A stretch of 64,000 nt of DNA from Lycocorax pyrrhopterus obiensis (GCA_014706295.1 JACSVZ010000007.1:60895475-60959474), one strand, 5' to 3'; positions 47,830 through 59,043 are shown, counted from the first letter of the stretch. Notes: generated from the letters alone by a model not told the origin. Numbers and translations: made by a program.

Positions 47830-48560
47830 TGGTAACGGAATATTATAATCGGATTTTAACAAAATTAAAGCCCCTGCAACCCGAGTGGGAGAGCAAGGTA
47901 AACAGCAGAGAGGGAGGCTTAAATGTGTCTTTCCATCCCACTAACTCCAGGCTTGCTCCAGCTTAGGCAGCAAAAGGACGTGGCCCCTGCACCCGCCCGG
48001 CACAGAGCGGAAGCCCTCCCTAGAAGGGTTTCTGCCAAGGACAAGCCTTTGCCACCATCCCACTGCTGCCCCCAACGCTTAATCCCCATTTCCCTCCCTA
48101 TTATCCCATCCAAACGAAGGCGTTTGGTGACGGTGGACAGGGAGAAGCCTCGGCAGAGCCTCCCATTTCCAGAGGGGCTGCTTAATGAAAGGCTTCTCTA
48201 TTATCGGGTTATCGCTCCCCGATTTTCTTAATTGAGGCGATGCACCTCCATCCTCTAAACTTCAAGGATGACAATAATTAGCACAGCGAGTCGTTATTGC
48301 TCTCATCATCTCTCCCCTTCAGGAAGTACAAGATCTAAGGCACCAGCCATGAATAGGAAATCCAGCTTTGCCAGGCACACTCTCACCGACCTCGGAGCCG
48401 CCCCGCGATCTTGTAATGAGAGGATTAGCCCAGAATACATATGTGGCCCTTTAAAGGAGAATATTTATTAAAAATACATCAATATATCACCACTGGGGCG
48501 CACACGCAGCTTATTAACAGGAGACCCCCCTCCTGAGCGGGCTTTTGTCAGCAGCAAACA
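47830..48560. promoter_or_regulatory. Candidate conserved element cluster
   Basis: Repeat-free, with preserved CpGs and homeodomain-type words: ATTATAATCGGATTTTAAC, TTCTTAATTGAGGCG, GACAATAATTAGCAC, and bicoid/OTX-type cores TAATCC (48080-48085) and GGATTA (48422-48427). The length (over 600 bp) and sharp contrast with flanks suggest two or three adjoining enhancers. Composition-based inference. Confidence 0.42.
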
Positions 48561-48820
48561 GAGCTGGGGAGATAAACAGCAGCTCCTGTAATTAAGAGTA
48601 GCCCTTGTGTTAATGCTGGTTGCTGTTACAGCAGCTTATTGTCGGCTGCAGGGCCTGGGGAACCAGGATGATGGCAAAGGCTAATGCTGAAAGGTGGATT
48701 TAGTTAGTAAAAGATGAGCCTGGAACATGGGTTTTAAGCAAAAGGTGAGGGGGAAAAAAAATCATGCTTGGATTTAGTCATTCTCAGGCAAGATTTAACT
48801 GCAAATGAGGAACCAGCACT
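48561..48820. other. Intergenic
   Basis: No feature recognised. Confidence 0.4.
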
Positions 48821-48946
48821 TACAGAGTCACCGGATGGTTTGGGATGGAAGGCACCTTAAAGATCATCTCATTCCAGCCCCCTGCCATGGGCAGGGACAC
48901 CTTCCACTATCCCAGGTTGCTCCAAGCCCTGTCCAACCTGGCCTTG
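48821..48946 (-). mobile_element. CR1 LINE 3' fragment
   Basis: Antisense CR1: TACAGAGTCACCGGATGGTT, GGATGGAAGGCACC, CTGCCATGGGCAGGGACACC and CCAGGTTGCTCCAAGC, ending at CCAACCTGGCCTTGA. It stops abruptly next to an AC repeat. Confidence 0.92.
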
Positions 48947-48976
48947 AGTGATAAAACTCCTCCCCTTGTTGGTGAA

Positions 48977-48993
48977 ACACACACACACACACA
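48977..48993. repeat. (AC)n microsatellite
   Basis: About eight to nine AC units followed by AGAGATATGTATGT. Confidence 0.85.
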
Positions 48994-49460
48994 GAGATAT
49001 GTATGTAACATGTATATGTGTGATGTTTATATGGCATCAGAGCCCCATTATTGGCACAAGACATGCTAAACATGCAGTATTGGGGGATCCTCTCCTGGTC
49101 ATAGTCCCAAAGGATTCACCCTTTCATAGGGGATGAAATTGCCTCAGCTTCCAAAAGGACCCTGCAGAGAGAGACTCACCTGTCCAATACCACAAGACTG
49201 GCAATAAACTCACCCTGACCAGCAAGAACAGGAATCCCAGGGCAAAGAAAACTTTGGGAGGGTTTGTGTTTCTGCCTGCACAGCCCCCCAGCCCAGCAGC
49301 AACTTGTATATGTGTATTTAAAATACACCTGTGTGCTGCAAAGCTCTTCAAAAGACACCTCCCAAGGGGGCAGAGGGCCAGACACAGCGACCCCACATCC
49401 CCCCAAAACCAGCACAGAGCCCAGCTGCCCACCCCCCAGCACGGCAAGGGGAGAGGGGAG

Positions 49461-49556
49461 GTTATATTTATATTCCATTATATGTATAAAAATACATAAT
49501 ATATAAAACATAATATGTAAAACATATAACATATAAAACATATAATATGTAAAACA
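49461..49556. repeat. A/T-rich imperfect tandem repeat
   Basis: Irregular repeats of ATATAAAACATA-type units (ATAATATGTAAAAC, ATATAACATATAAAAC) run directly into the CR1 that starts at 49557. Confidence 0.8.
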
Positions 49557-49780
49557 GGTATTAGGAAGGAATTCCTGGCTGTGAGGGTGGTGAGGCCCTG
49601 GCACAGGGTGCCCAGAGAAGCTGTGGCTGCTGCTGGATCTCTGGAAGTGTCCAAGGCCAGGCTGGACGGGGCTTGGAGCACCCTGGGATAGTGGAAGGTG
49701 TCCCTGCCCATGGCAGGGGGTGGAACTGGACAATCTTTAAGGTCTCTTCCAACCCAAACCATTCTGTGATTCTGCAATAT
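49557..49780 (+). mobile_element. CR1 LINE 3' fragment
   Basis: Sense CR1: AGGTATTAGGAAGGAATTCC, GTGAGGGTGGTGAGGCCC, GGCTTGGAGCACCCTGG, CATGGCAGGGGGTGG and AACCCAAACCATTCTGTG. Opposite in orientation to the CR1 at 48821. Confidence 0.93.
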
Positions 49781-51999
49781 TTAGAAGTTCCTGTTCCCTG
49801 AGTGTTCCATTTTCAGGCTTTTTCCCAACAAACACTTATTCTCAAGAGAGCAATTGTGTTCTCACACACACCAACAAACAGGTTGCTCCTGCTGGTTTTC
49901 CTCATCAGGTTTCAGAAGCCCTTTGAGAGAACAGAGGTTTCAGTTTCTCCTTATTTCAGCTGCGTAACAAAACGCCTTTCTGGGTTGGGAACAGGGACTG
50001 ATCCTGACCTGCCAGGGCAGCCAGCAGCTTGGCATCTCCTAAATCGAAGATTTTCACTCCATCACAGGACCCCAAAAGCAGAAGATTTAGGACAGACATC
50101 CTAGAAAGCACAGCTGACTGTTTGGGAGTCCAAGTCCTGCTGCCACAGCTTTGTACACCCAGGGACCGAGGACACAGACTGAGGCATGTGCAAAACAGCT
50201 ATTTTTTTGCTGTATTTAACACCTGGGTGAAGGCTGGGGGCCCCATTCTGAGTCACTGAAGATCCAGCAAATCATCTCAGCCACGTCGGGGCAAGCAGCA
50301 CTTAAAATTTCAGCTGTTGTGCTTCCTCAGCCAATTTACAACTGCATCCATTGAATTAATAATGACCAGCCAGGACCAGCACTGCTGATACAGACCAGCT
50401 CCCTCTGCTCCTGAAATATTTATTGGTTTTAAAGAATTATATCCAAGCCTGGTGCAGCTCAGGTTGTTTTCAATAGGGTTGGATCAGGATGAGCCCATTT
50501 GCTTAAGCAAGAGATCAGGTTCTTCCAGGACGGCCCTGGGCAGCACTGATGTGCTGCAGGAACACTCTGCCTCTGCATATGAGCTTTGAAATGGTCGTGG
50601 GGTCTTTCTTTTCTGTGCTTTAAGCTTGGTTGAGGTGGTGAGGGGTGTTTTACCCAAATAGGTCCTGTGAGAACATCATAAGGGTCATGAACCTTCAGAG
50701 CCTCCATCCTCTCGTGGCTTTGGGTCCCACAGTGACACAAACAGGGCCCACGGCCACATTTGACAGTGGTTTTGTTAATATAAAGAATTGCTGATGGCCA
50801 AGCTGGAGACCCAAAGCCCACTACCCTCAGCTCATCCAAGCTGGGTATTAACCTCAGATCCCCAGAAATTAAAAGGATCAAATTTAAAGCTGTTTGCGAG
50901 GCCCCCATCCCTTCTCTGTTGAGGGGCTGCTCAGGGAGTCCTGTGATGGTCACAGCGGGGCTGAGGATGAAGTTCAGGGTCTGGGGGGGGGTCACAGCTG
51001 CACAAAAAAACCCACATTAATGCCCAAATACCCAGGTGCAAACCTGCCCTTCCCACAGAGGAAGGATAACCCTCTGGACCTTGCCCATGCAGTGCAAGAG
51101 GAACGCAGATCATTGCAAAAACAGGGGAAAAAAACAAACCCACAACGTTTTCAGCAGCATGGAATAAACCCTGCTCCAGGGCCTGCGTTTCCCCCAGTTT
51201 AATTAGCTCCTCAATGATGCAGAGCCAGCTTCCCCAGGAGCCTGAAGATGTATTTTTAGGTGCAACCACTCCAAAAATAGAAGCGTCCCCGCAGGAAGCT
51301 GCAAACAGCCACCAAGGAGCCACGTGCGGGCTGTGCTGTGGATGCACGAGCTGAGAGCAGAACTTGCACCCATCCCGAGCACAGGGGGCATCAGAACAGG
51401 GGCACTTCCAGCAGCCACCTCAGCACCCTCCCAGACATGGGCTTGGAAAAATAGAAACACAGGAATTCAAACAGAACCAAAACATTTTGTGCATCCCCGT
51501 GTCACAGCACGGGGAGAGGTGGGGTTTGGAAGGGGACACACCACAGGAAACCTCCCCCGGTGAACACCTGAGCAAGTCTTGGCATTCCCATGGGTTGTCC
51601 TGTACTTCTGGTCATTCATACAGACTTAGGAAACTCCTCAAGACTTTTACTGACCCGTTTGCTTTGGGAGTGTCACAGAGGAAAACATCCAGATGAAGCT
51701 CCAGAGGAGTCTCAGACTCTAATCCTGTCCCTGTGACAGGCAGAGCTCTCAGCAGAATCTGTGCCTTCAGGAATTAGTCCAGCCTTGTTTTCAGTGAGTC
51801 TGGGAGAGAAGACACCTTCCATGAAGATATTTGGCTAAACCTCCCTCCAAGGAGCACCCCTTGCCCATCTCTCCCCCCCAGCCACTGCCCAGCCAGAGCT
51901 GACAGGGGATCCACAGGGATTTGTGAGAGCAAGATAGATCTCCAACAGCATGTGAGAGAAAGCCTGAATGCCGGAAAAGTAGCAACCGTGTCCATTTTA
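49781..51999. other. Intergenic, no gene recognised
   Basis: No repeat family or exon recognised. A G-run lies at 50984-50992. Confidence 0.4.
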
Positions 52000-52050
52000 T
52001 GTTGGAGTCCAAAGTGCAGGGAATATTTCTCTGCACTTTGGACTCCAACA
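52000..52050. repeat. Near-perfect 51-nt palindrome (hairpin)
   Basis: The left arm (52001-52019, beginning GTTGGAGTCC) is the exact reverse complement of the right arm (52031-52049, ending GGACTCCAAC). The outer T/A pair (52000/52050) also matches. Inside, after one G/T mismatch, three more pairs (GAA/TTC) close a 3-nt TAT loop. The sequence could extrude as a cruciform or fold as RNA. Confidence 0.97.
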
Positions 52051-52609
52051 ATTTTGTTTTAAAGCTTTTGGAGACTTTACATCCCACAGCATCACCAGAG
52101 GCTTTCTCCCCAAAACCTTTCCTCTCCAGCCTGGGCACAAGCACAGTCTGGCCCCACGAAGGAGGAGAGGTTTTGCTTGAAGATGATGTTTAACCTTGAA
52201 GTCTGGCAGAAATATGGTGTTTTTCACCTTCTGGATGCTCCCTTAGGAACTCCCACTCAGCCAGCAGAAGCTCCCCACACTCAGCTTTCACCAAGACCCA
52301 CAGAAGAGCTCCCCCAGCACAACCCCTGTGCCCAGGGCAAAAGGCAGAGCCCTGCCAAAACCAGCCTGGCAAGATCCTTGGTGAGCACCAAACTGCAAAC
52401 ATCCCTGAGGGAGCTGCAGGAGAAAGCCAAGGTCACACACGGAGCAGGGGGGACACGGGGACCCCCGGGGGAACACACAGCTGTGTCATTGCAGAGGGCT
52501 TTTACGGCAAAATCATCGGAATTATTCGGGGTTGAATTAAAGCTGCACGAGCTTTCCTTTTTTAATCGCAGTAATAAATAGCTGAGTGAGTCAGTGCCTG
52601 AGAAAACCC

Positions 52610-53125
52610 AGCAGCAGCTCCCGGGTAAACAACCTGCCGCTCCCGAATGCCGGGTTGGGAGGGTCGTGCTGGGGGACGCGGGAGAGGCAGCACAACTTCA
52701 GGGAGACAGCTCAGAGCCTTCCCCTGCCCTTCCCATTCCCGTTTCGAGGGATGATGATGAACTGAAAGCAAGAGGAGCCAGGTTTGTACAGGAGCCAGGC
52801 TGGTGCAGGAGCCTCAGGCAGGCAGCACCTCACGGGAAGCGCTAGGCCCCTCATCGCACGGCGCGGGTTCTCCCGGTGCAAATCGCCTCTAAAAAAATAA
52901 ATAAATACCCCCAAAAAATCCATTGCCAGCATCCGAACGTCCCACTTTGGGCTTTTTCCAAGAAAAGCGTGCCTGTATCCATTAGCTATTGTCTCCCTCT
53001 AGCGCGGGCAGACACCATCCTGCGCCTCTCCTGCCGCGGCTCCCGGCCTGGCTGGGCAGCGGGGCTGGAGCTCTGCGGAGATCCCGGGCCTGGGAACACG
53101 CCAAGCACCAGCTCTGCCTTTGCAC
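52610..53125. promoter_or_regulatory. Orphan CpG-rich region (possible CpG island)
   Basis: Roughly 30 CpGs in about 500 bp, in three clusters (52618-52690, 52838-52880, 52995-53105), including GCACGGCGCGGG and CTGCCGCGGCTCCCGG. It ends in GCACCGGTGAGTCAG at 53122-53136, a good splice-donor-like context on the plus strand. It is about 2 kb beyond the KTN1 poly(A) site and cannot be the KTN1 promoter, which is off the window to the right. Candidate lncRNA promoter or enhancer island. Confidence 0.35.
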
Positions 53126-53139
53126 CGGTGAGTCAGCTT

Positions 53140-55084
53140 CCCACACTTTTTAAATTCTTCTTTCTCATCCCGTTTTCTCCCAGCAGACGCTCCGAGCGGG
53201 AGGGATTTGTCAGTGACCAAACCGGCGAGGCAAAGCTTCCCAAATTGGGGATGGCTGCCAGGAGCGGCATTTTATCCAGGGCTGGAGAGGACAGCGAGAT
53301 GAAAAAGCATCCTTCCCTCTTCCCAGTGCTCCTGGGGAAGCAGCCTGACCTCTCCTCACCCTTCAGAGAGGGGATCAGGCTTTGTTCAGCTGGGCTTTCC
53401 AGGGGATCCTTTCACAGCTGCCTTTAACACCTCCGTACATCCCCCTAAAGCAAGATAAAAACCTGCGCCTAAATTTCAGAACTAAAAGATCTCCTACCCT
53501 CTCCAGGGAGAGTTCCTGCCAAGAGAGAAAGGGAATGATGCTGAAAATCTCTCCTCTTTTCAACTGAGCACTGCAGCAGCACCTTCACCCCCTGCTCTGC
53601 AGCTCAACCCACAGAAAATCAAGAGCCTGGAGACACAGCCAGGCTCCAAAGGCTGCATCCAGAGGCTCTCCAGGCACTGCTGTCCCTTCTGAAAGCATTT
53701 ATTTCTTGCATGAGGCACATCCAGCATTTACAAACCCACTTTTTAAAGAAAAAACAGACATCACTTTACTTGCAGAGCCCAGTTCTCAGTGGAATGATGC
53801 TTCAGAGAGCATGGGGGGCCAAGGCAGGAAAGAATCAGAGCCACAGGGACATCCCCAGCCCAAACCTTCATCACTGAAGTTCCTGGGTTATGTTGTTAAA
53901 TCATTTTAAATCAGACAAACCTGCATGGATCCATTAAACTGCCACTGACCCCCCAAAAATAGGTGTTTAGACACCTGCCAAAGGACCAGCCTCTGACCCC
54001 AACCTGGGCAAGTGTGGAGACCCTCCAGGGTTCAGGTTTTCCTTAGACCTGTAGTTGCAGGGAGTGTCTTTCTACATTCTACATCAAACACCCATACAAG
54101 TGAGGCTAGAGGCATTTGAGTTTTCACTCTGTGGAATAAAATCTCCAAGGAGCACATGGGACACTTTAGTGGCCACAGCTGAAGCCCAGGGGTAGCTCCT
54201 TCTGTGAGGAAACCACATTTTCCAGTTTTCTCTCCCTCTTCTGAGCTATTCACAGCTCTCAGCAGGACTTACCATGATCCAGATCACTGGAACCACGTAA
54301 GGAAGAGACTTCTTTACCTCCTGTCTGGTGAAGGCCAAATATAAACTAAAACACAGCACAGAGGGGAGTGAGAACAGCTCAGGGTGAGCACTTTGATCTG
54401 TTTCACCTCTGCAATTAACCCCCCAATTAACGACTGACCCCTGTTTTATTGCCTTCCCTCAGATAATCACATCCTCAAGTGTTCTCAAGAACCAAATCAC
54501 CCCTCACCTCGCCCACTGAAGAATCCCACAGGACTGAAAGGCTCCCCTAAGACACACTTAAAATCCCAAAGCAGAGGAGGGGCCACCTGATCTCCCCACA
54601 CCCTCAGCAGAATCCCTGTCCCATCAAAGACCCTCCCCATGCTTGTTCCCAACAAAGCACAACGTAACAGAGCATCCAAACCCTCTCCCAGAACTCCTTC
54701 CACCCCAGACTCCCATCCAGGAGGTGGATCTGGGGCAAATGGACACACTCTGCACACCACTGGCTTTGCCACATCCAGCATTTCCAGCTGTTCCTCGCCC
54801 TTGCACTCCCTGATTTTTCCCAAGGATAACACATGAGACAGAACCACAATTTACATGGCAGTTTGATGGAGATTTCTTGTCTTTTTTAAAACCTTAATAC
54901 CTTTTCTTTGAAACAACAACTTGCTCTGGAGTTTTCAAGCAGTTTGCCTCTTCTCAAGCTGGTGCCTCCTCCTCTGCCCAAGAACAAGCACAGTGGGTGC
55001 AGCCTGATGCTCATTTTGGGGAGGGGACAGGTGGAAACCTCACCTGAGTCATCCAAATTCACTTGAAAGAAGAGAGCAGGAACA
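53140..55084. other. Intergenic between CpG patch and KTN1 3' end
   Basis: No repeats, exons or RNA genes recognised. Confidence 0.4.
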
Positions 55085-55103
55085 CCTTGAATAATAGCAT
55101 CCC

Positions 55104-55109
55104 TTTATT
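55104..55109 (-). terminator. Distal poly(A) signal AATAAA for KTN1
   Basis: This is a canonical AATAAA on the minus strand (plus TTTATT). A T/G-rich sequence lies 20-40 nt further along the minus strand. It is the last of a series of signals downstream of the kinectin stop and the best candidate for the end of the long 3' UTR. Confidence 0.45.
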
Positions 55110-55390
55110 TGCTGACACCATTACAAAAACTGATTACATTAGCAACCAAAAAAAAAAAACCAAAAAAAAAAAGGAGTGTTTACTTGAGGTTGAAGTCAGA
55201 GGCAGCTAATCCCAAAAATGTAATTAAGTAAAACAGTGTACAACATCAGTATTAAAATGTCATTTCCCATCGGTGACTTTACCACGTTGGAGTTTTCCGA
55301 ACAAGTTTTATTGAGCAAAAGAAGATAAAAGATTATGTGTTTACTGTCTCTCCAGGAATGTAAAGGTCTAATTATCCAAACAGGTTTGGT

Positions 55391-55396
55391 TTTATT
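55391..55396 (-). terminator. Proximal poly(A) signal AATAAA, KTN1
   Basis: This is a canonical AATAAA on the minus strand within the A/T-rich distal 3' UTR. A second copy lies at 55307-55312. Alternative cleavage here would shorten the UTR by about 200-300 nt. Confidence 0.35.
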
Positions 55397-56474
55397 ATAA
55401 AACTAAACTCTGAAGGTGTCTACAGAGTTGGGTTTTTTCTTTAAATCAGTAGTCTAACAAGGATTAGAAAAGACAAAACTCTGTTCAGTGTTTCTGACAA
55501 AGTAGAAAGGGTGAAAACATAAATAAGGCTTTAATTTGGCAAAATATAATACAATGCCTTCTGCTATCCTCAAATGAACGATTCCCCCGTGACTTCACTC
55601 TGCAAGAGAAACACAAATCACCAGGTCAGAGGAGCAGCTCCCCAAGGGAAAATCCAGGACCTCGCCAGCATTTCCTTGGTGTCAGCCCACGAGGAAGCCC
55701 AGGGGAACGAGCCTGGGTGGTGGAGGCTGAGCAGGAACAGCCTCCCAGAGCAGAGGCCAAGGTGCAGCAGCACCTCTCTCCCACCTGAACACCCAGGTGC
55801 CCTCTACCAGCTCTGCTGTCCGTGCATTACAAAGGCAGGAGCATAAAAACCACCTAAATCAGGAGTAAGACAAGTCCCCATCCTCAGCAGATGAAAGGGA
55901 GCTCTGACACTCCTTGTTCAGTGCCCAGGCTTTGCTGCCTCCCAACACAAACAGCTCCCAGTTCAGACCCAGATCTGCATCACTGAGAAAGCTCAGTGTC
56001 TTGAGTTTATCCACCTTTCAGCTAACTTTGGGTCACTTAAGAAGTTTACCAGCACAAAGGCCCAGGTTTCCAAGCTGGCTGTGTGTTGAAATAAAAACCT
56101 TGTCCATGTGTCTGTGACCGGATGAAGAGCTCACGCCAGGCTGGTGCTTCAGACACTCACAGCCAACCATTGCTGGCAGCTCAGTGAGAGCTCAGGGGGT
56201 TATTTTACATCCTCCATCCCACAGCAATCAGAGCATGGAAGTGCAGACAAGTTTGCTCATGTAGCAAACAAGGAGGGAAAAAAGGCACAGGCTCTGGGAG
56301 AACAAAACTCGGGGCAACTGCTGCAGGAGTAGGAGGGAGTGGAAGGGAGGGGTGCAATTACATGCCTAGAGAGGGACATGGGGACACAAGATTAGTCTCA
56401 GCTGATTGACATGTGCATCCAGAGAGGAACAAATCCAGTGCCTACCAGAAGCTTTTTATGATTTGCATGTGGAA

Positions 56475-56706
56475 TTTGGACGAGGTATTAGGAAAAGATT
56501 CTCCACTGAAAGTGTTGTGAGGGTCAGGCTCAGAACAGGCTGTCCAGGGCAGTGGTGGAGTCCCCATCCCTGGAGGGATTCAAAATCCATGGGGATGTGG
56601 CACTTGGGGACACGGTCAGTGTTGGCCTTGGCAGTGCTGGGGGAATGGCTGGACTCACAGAAGGCTTTTCCAACCTTAACAATTAACTGATTGTGTCATC
56701 TGATTC
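56475..56706 (+). mobile_element. CR1 LINE fragment inside KTN1 3' UTR
   Basis: CR1 in plus orientation, antisense to KTN1: ACGAGGTATTAGGAAAAG, GTCCAGGGCAGTGGTGGAG, CCCCATCCCTGGAGGGATTC, GATGTGGCACTTGGGGACAC and TTCCAACCTTAACAATTAAC. It belongs to the older CCAACCTTAA subfamily. In the kinectin transcript it would appear as its reverse complement. Confidence 0.92.
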
Positions 56707-56832
56707 TAAAAACTCTCATATTTTGACACCAGAGTTGTTACATTTGAACAAAGCCCCACCATCACAGACCAGTGGCCTTCTCAACAGCTGAACTGGGGGG
56801 CCACTGGTCACACCCACCTGGCTGTAGTGTCC

Positions 56833-56937
56833 TCATCCTTTTGACAGCATTTGGCTTATTGACACGAGCAGCTTCTTGAGATGACCCACATCCTGGGTAA
56901 GATTCACCGCCACATTTCGCCTTTTATCACTCAATTC
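56833..56937 (-). CDS. KTN1: Kinectin terminal coding exon with stop
   Basis: This last coding exon holds 34 codons, ELSDKRRNVAVNLTQDVGHL through SQMLSKG, then TGA at 56833-56835. The acceptor is CTTCTTCCAG with a long pyrimidine tract (plus-strand purines from 56938). It joins the 93-nt exon in phase 0. The (V/S)xLxQxVxxLxxLLxxxxQxLxK spacing matches the final helix of mammalian kinectin as I remember it. The human protein continues a few residues beyond this point, with an EHYQ-like end. Here the stop comes earlier, yet the codons after it read G-H-Y-S-Q-V, so the ancestral frame may have been cut short by a single substitution. The stop lies about 130 nt from a CR1 insertion in the 3' UTR. 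Confidence 0.9.
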   Translation of the reverse strand, partial: ELSDKRRNVAVNLTQDVGHLKKLLVSISQMLSKG

Positions 56938-57257
56938 CTGGAAGAAGGAAAAAAAGGAAATCATTAAAAACTCATTTACAGTCTAATTACCAAGGAAGCC
57001 TAGAATTAGATCCTCTGTATAAAATTACAACTCGTGGTGCAGATGGGAACAATTCTTCTAAGTCAGAGGGTTATGGCCACGTTTAAGGAGAACATGGTTC
57101 AAAGTCAAGGAGCCCTTTCCTGTTCCAGGGAATCACCTGCACATCCATCTCCTACCCTCCCTGTCTGGGGCTCCAGGACTCCCTGCTTCCAGGAATTGTG
57201 CTGGTATCCACAGCTGATCCAGCCTCAAAGGTTATTTCCCCACCAGCCTGGCTGAAC

Positions 57258-57270
57258 CCCCCCCCCCCAG
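57258..57270. repeat. C homopolymer
   Basis: An uninterrupted run of about 13 C within the last KTN1 intron. Its length may vary and may be affected by sequencing error. Confidence 0.8.
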
Positions 57271-58810
57271 ATGTGGTTTATAACACAGGTCAGGGTGCAC
57301 AGGGACGACTTCTGACCCCACAGCTGGAACAGCAAAGCTCCCGGACCACCATGGACTGGGTGTGACTGAGGATCTGTGGGATGGTGTCCTCAGCAGTACC
57401 CAATACCCGAGCCCAAAGCAGCTCCAGCTGTGAAAGAGCATTTGGAACAGCTGCCTGCAGAACCACACCCTCCTCCACCCACAGCTATCCCATGGATTCA
57501 TCCTCAGCTCCAAACCCCTGCGAAATTCCCACTTGCCAGCAACACCTGGACTTGGATGAGGGCTTCACAAAGCAGTCCAAGCACCAGCCAACACGGAGAA
57601 AAGGAAAATTGAAAGCTACCACGAGCTAGAAAGTTTCCTGTGCTGAAATGAAAATGCTGAGCTTGTGTTTTGAAACAAAAATAAATGCCTTTTTTTTCCT
57701 AGAAATTTGACAGTTTATTAGTCAGGAAGTGTCACAGCTGAAGATGGACTCTCCCCCTCCTGCCTCCCTGCCTGTCAGCCTTGCTGGGCTAACAGTGCTG
57801 TGTAAACCCTGTTTTATTACCTTTATTGATTAACTCCTCCAGAGACGCACAGAGCACTGCACAATCCAACACACACCTTACTGCTACTCATTCAGCTCAC
57901 AACACAGACATGCAGATCACCTGCAGGAGAGCTTTTCCTTGAAATTTAACAGCTAAAAATAAGCAACTCTGCCATGGTGTCAGCAATGCAGAAGTACCCA
58001 ATTGTCCACGGGAGCGCAGAGGTGTTTGCAGGCGCTCAGCATCCGTCAGCCCCGCTCTGGTGTTACCCACAGAATGAGACTGATGCACAATGCAGGTGCA
58101 AATCTCTCCCCAGAGCTCCAGGGAAATTAGAGGGAGTTCAGAGAGGGCCATTTTCCTTGCTCCCATTTGGCTGGAAATGCAGAATGAGCAGTAAATCAAA
58201 CTCAAGCACCTGCACCATTACAGAAACGACTGCGGGCTCAGACAAGAGAACAAAACAATCTACAGCAAAGCTCTTACTCCTGTGCAACTGGTAAACATTT
58301 TTGTACTGTAAAAAAATCATTGGGATCTGTATTAGGGTAGCCTTAACCTGTTTTACCCTTATTAAACTAGAAAATCAGGTCTGTCAAGGCTGAGACTTGG
58401 CTTAGCAGTCTCATACAGGCTGATGGAAGTGGAAAGGCAAAGGCAATTAGCAGCCCAGCAGATGAATTAATCCAGCACTGACCAGCAGTGAGGCTGCCTG
58501 GGCATCAGCACAGAACGCAGCAGGAGCAAGGAAGGAGCCCTCCAGTCCACTCCCAGCCCCATTTCTGGCAACAGCTCCTCCCTCCCTCCCTCATTTACTG
58601 CGTCTCCCTTCTGTTTTGTGACCTCACTAAATTCAGGCAGTGCTCGCTCATGAATTAGACACATCCCCAACCCTCCCGGGGCCAATCCTGACTGGATCCC
58701 GATGGATTTGGGCTCAGCACAGTGCTGAGTGCACAGGAGTGCACAGCTGCCTTACACAGCCACTGCTGAGCCCCAGCCCCGTGCTCTTCATGACTCAAGG
58801 GAAAGGGGGG

Positions 58811-59043
58811 AAATTTAGGCCAGATATCCAGAAGAAATTCTTCCCTGTGAGGGTGGTGAGGCCCTGGCACAGGTTGCCCAGAGAAGCTGTGGCTGCCCCA
58901 TCCCTGGAAGTGTTCCAGGCCAGGTTGGACAGGGCTTGAAGCAACCTGGGATAGTGGAAGGTGTCCCCACCTGCAGCAGGGGGTGGAACTGAATGGTCTT
59001 TAAGGTCTCTTCCAACCCAAACCATTCTGGGATTCTATGATTC
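58811..59043 (+). mobile_element. CR1 LINE 3' fragment in KTN1 intron
   Basis: Sense CR1 (antisense to KTN1): AAATTTAGGCCAGATATCC, GTGAGGGTGGTGAGGCCC, GTTGCCCAGAGAAGCTGTGG and AACCCAAACCATTCTGGG, with an intact terminal octamer GATTCTATGATTCC. Its tail is the best preserved in the window, suggesting a relatively young copy. Confidence 0.95.

Larger units (their letters stand above)
55085..56832 (-). other. KTN1: Probable KTN1 3' UTR
   Basis: The sequence after the kinectin stop has no further convincing splice-flanked open frame. Its distal part (55085-55560) is A/T-rich, with several minus-strand polyadenylation signals. These are ATTAAA near 55530 and AATAAA at 55391-55396, 55307-55312 and 55104-55109. 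The last is followed, on the minus strand, by a T/G-rich stretch typical of a downstream element, so the longest isoform probably ends near 55085. A CR1 fragment (56475-56706, opposite orientation) and a poly(A)/poly(U) tract (55150-55172) lie inside. The extent is inferred; transcripts may end at any of the signals. Confidence 0.55.

Noticed and set aside
52000..52050. Calling the palindrome a microRNA gene
   Set aside because: The stem is too short and too perfect, with a 3-nt loop, unlike a usual Drosha substrate; there is no evidence of expression.
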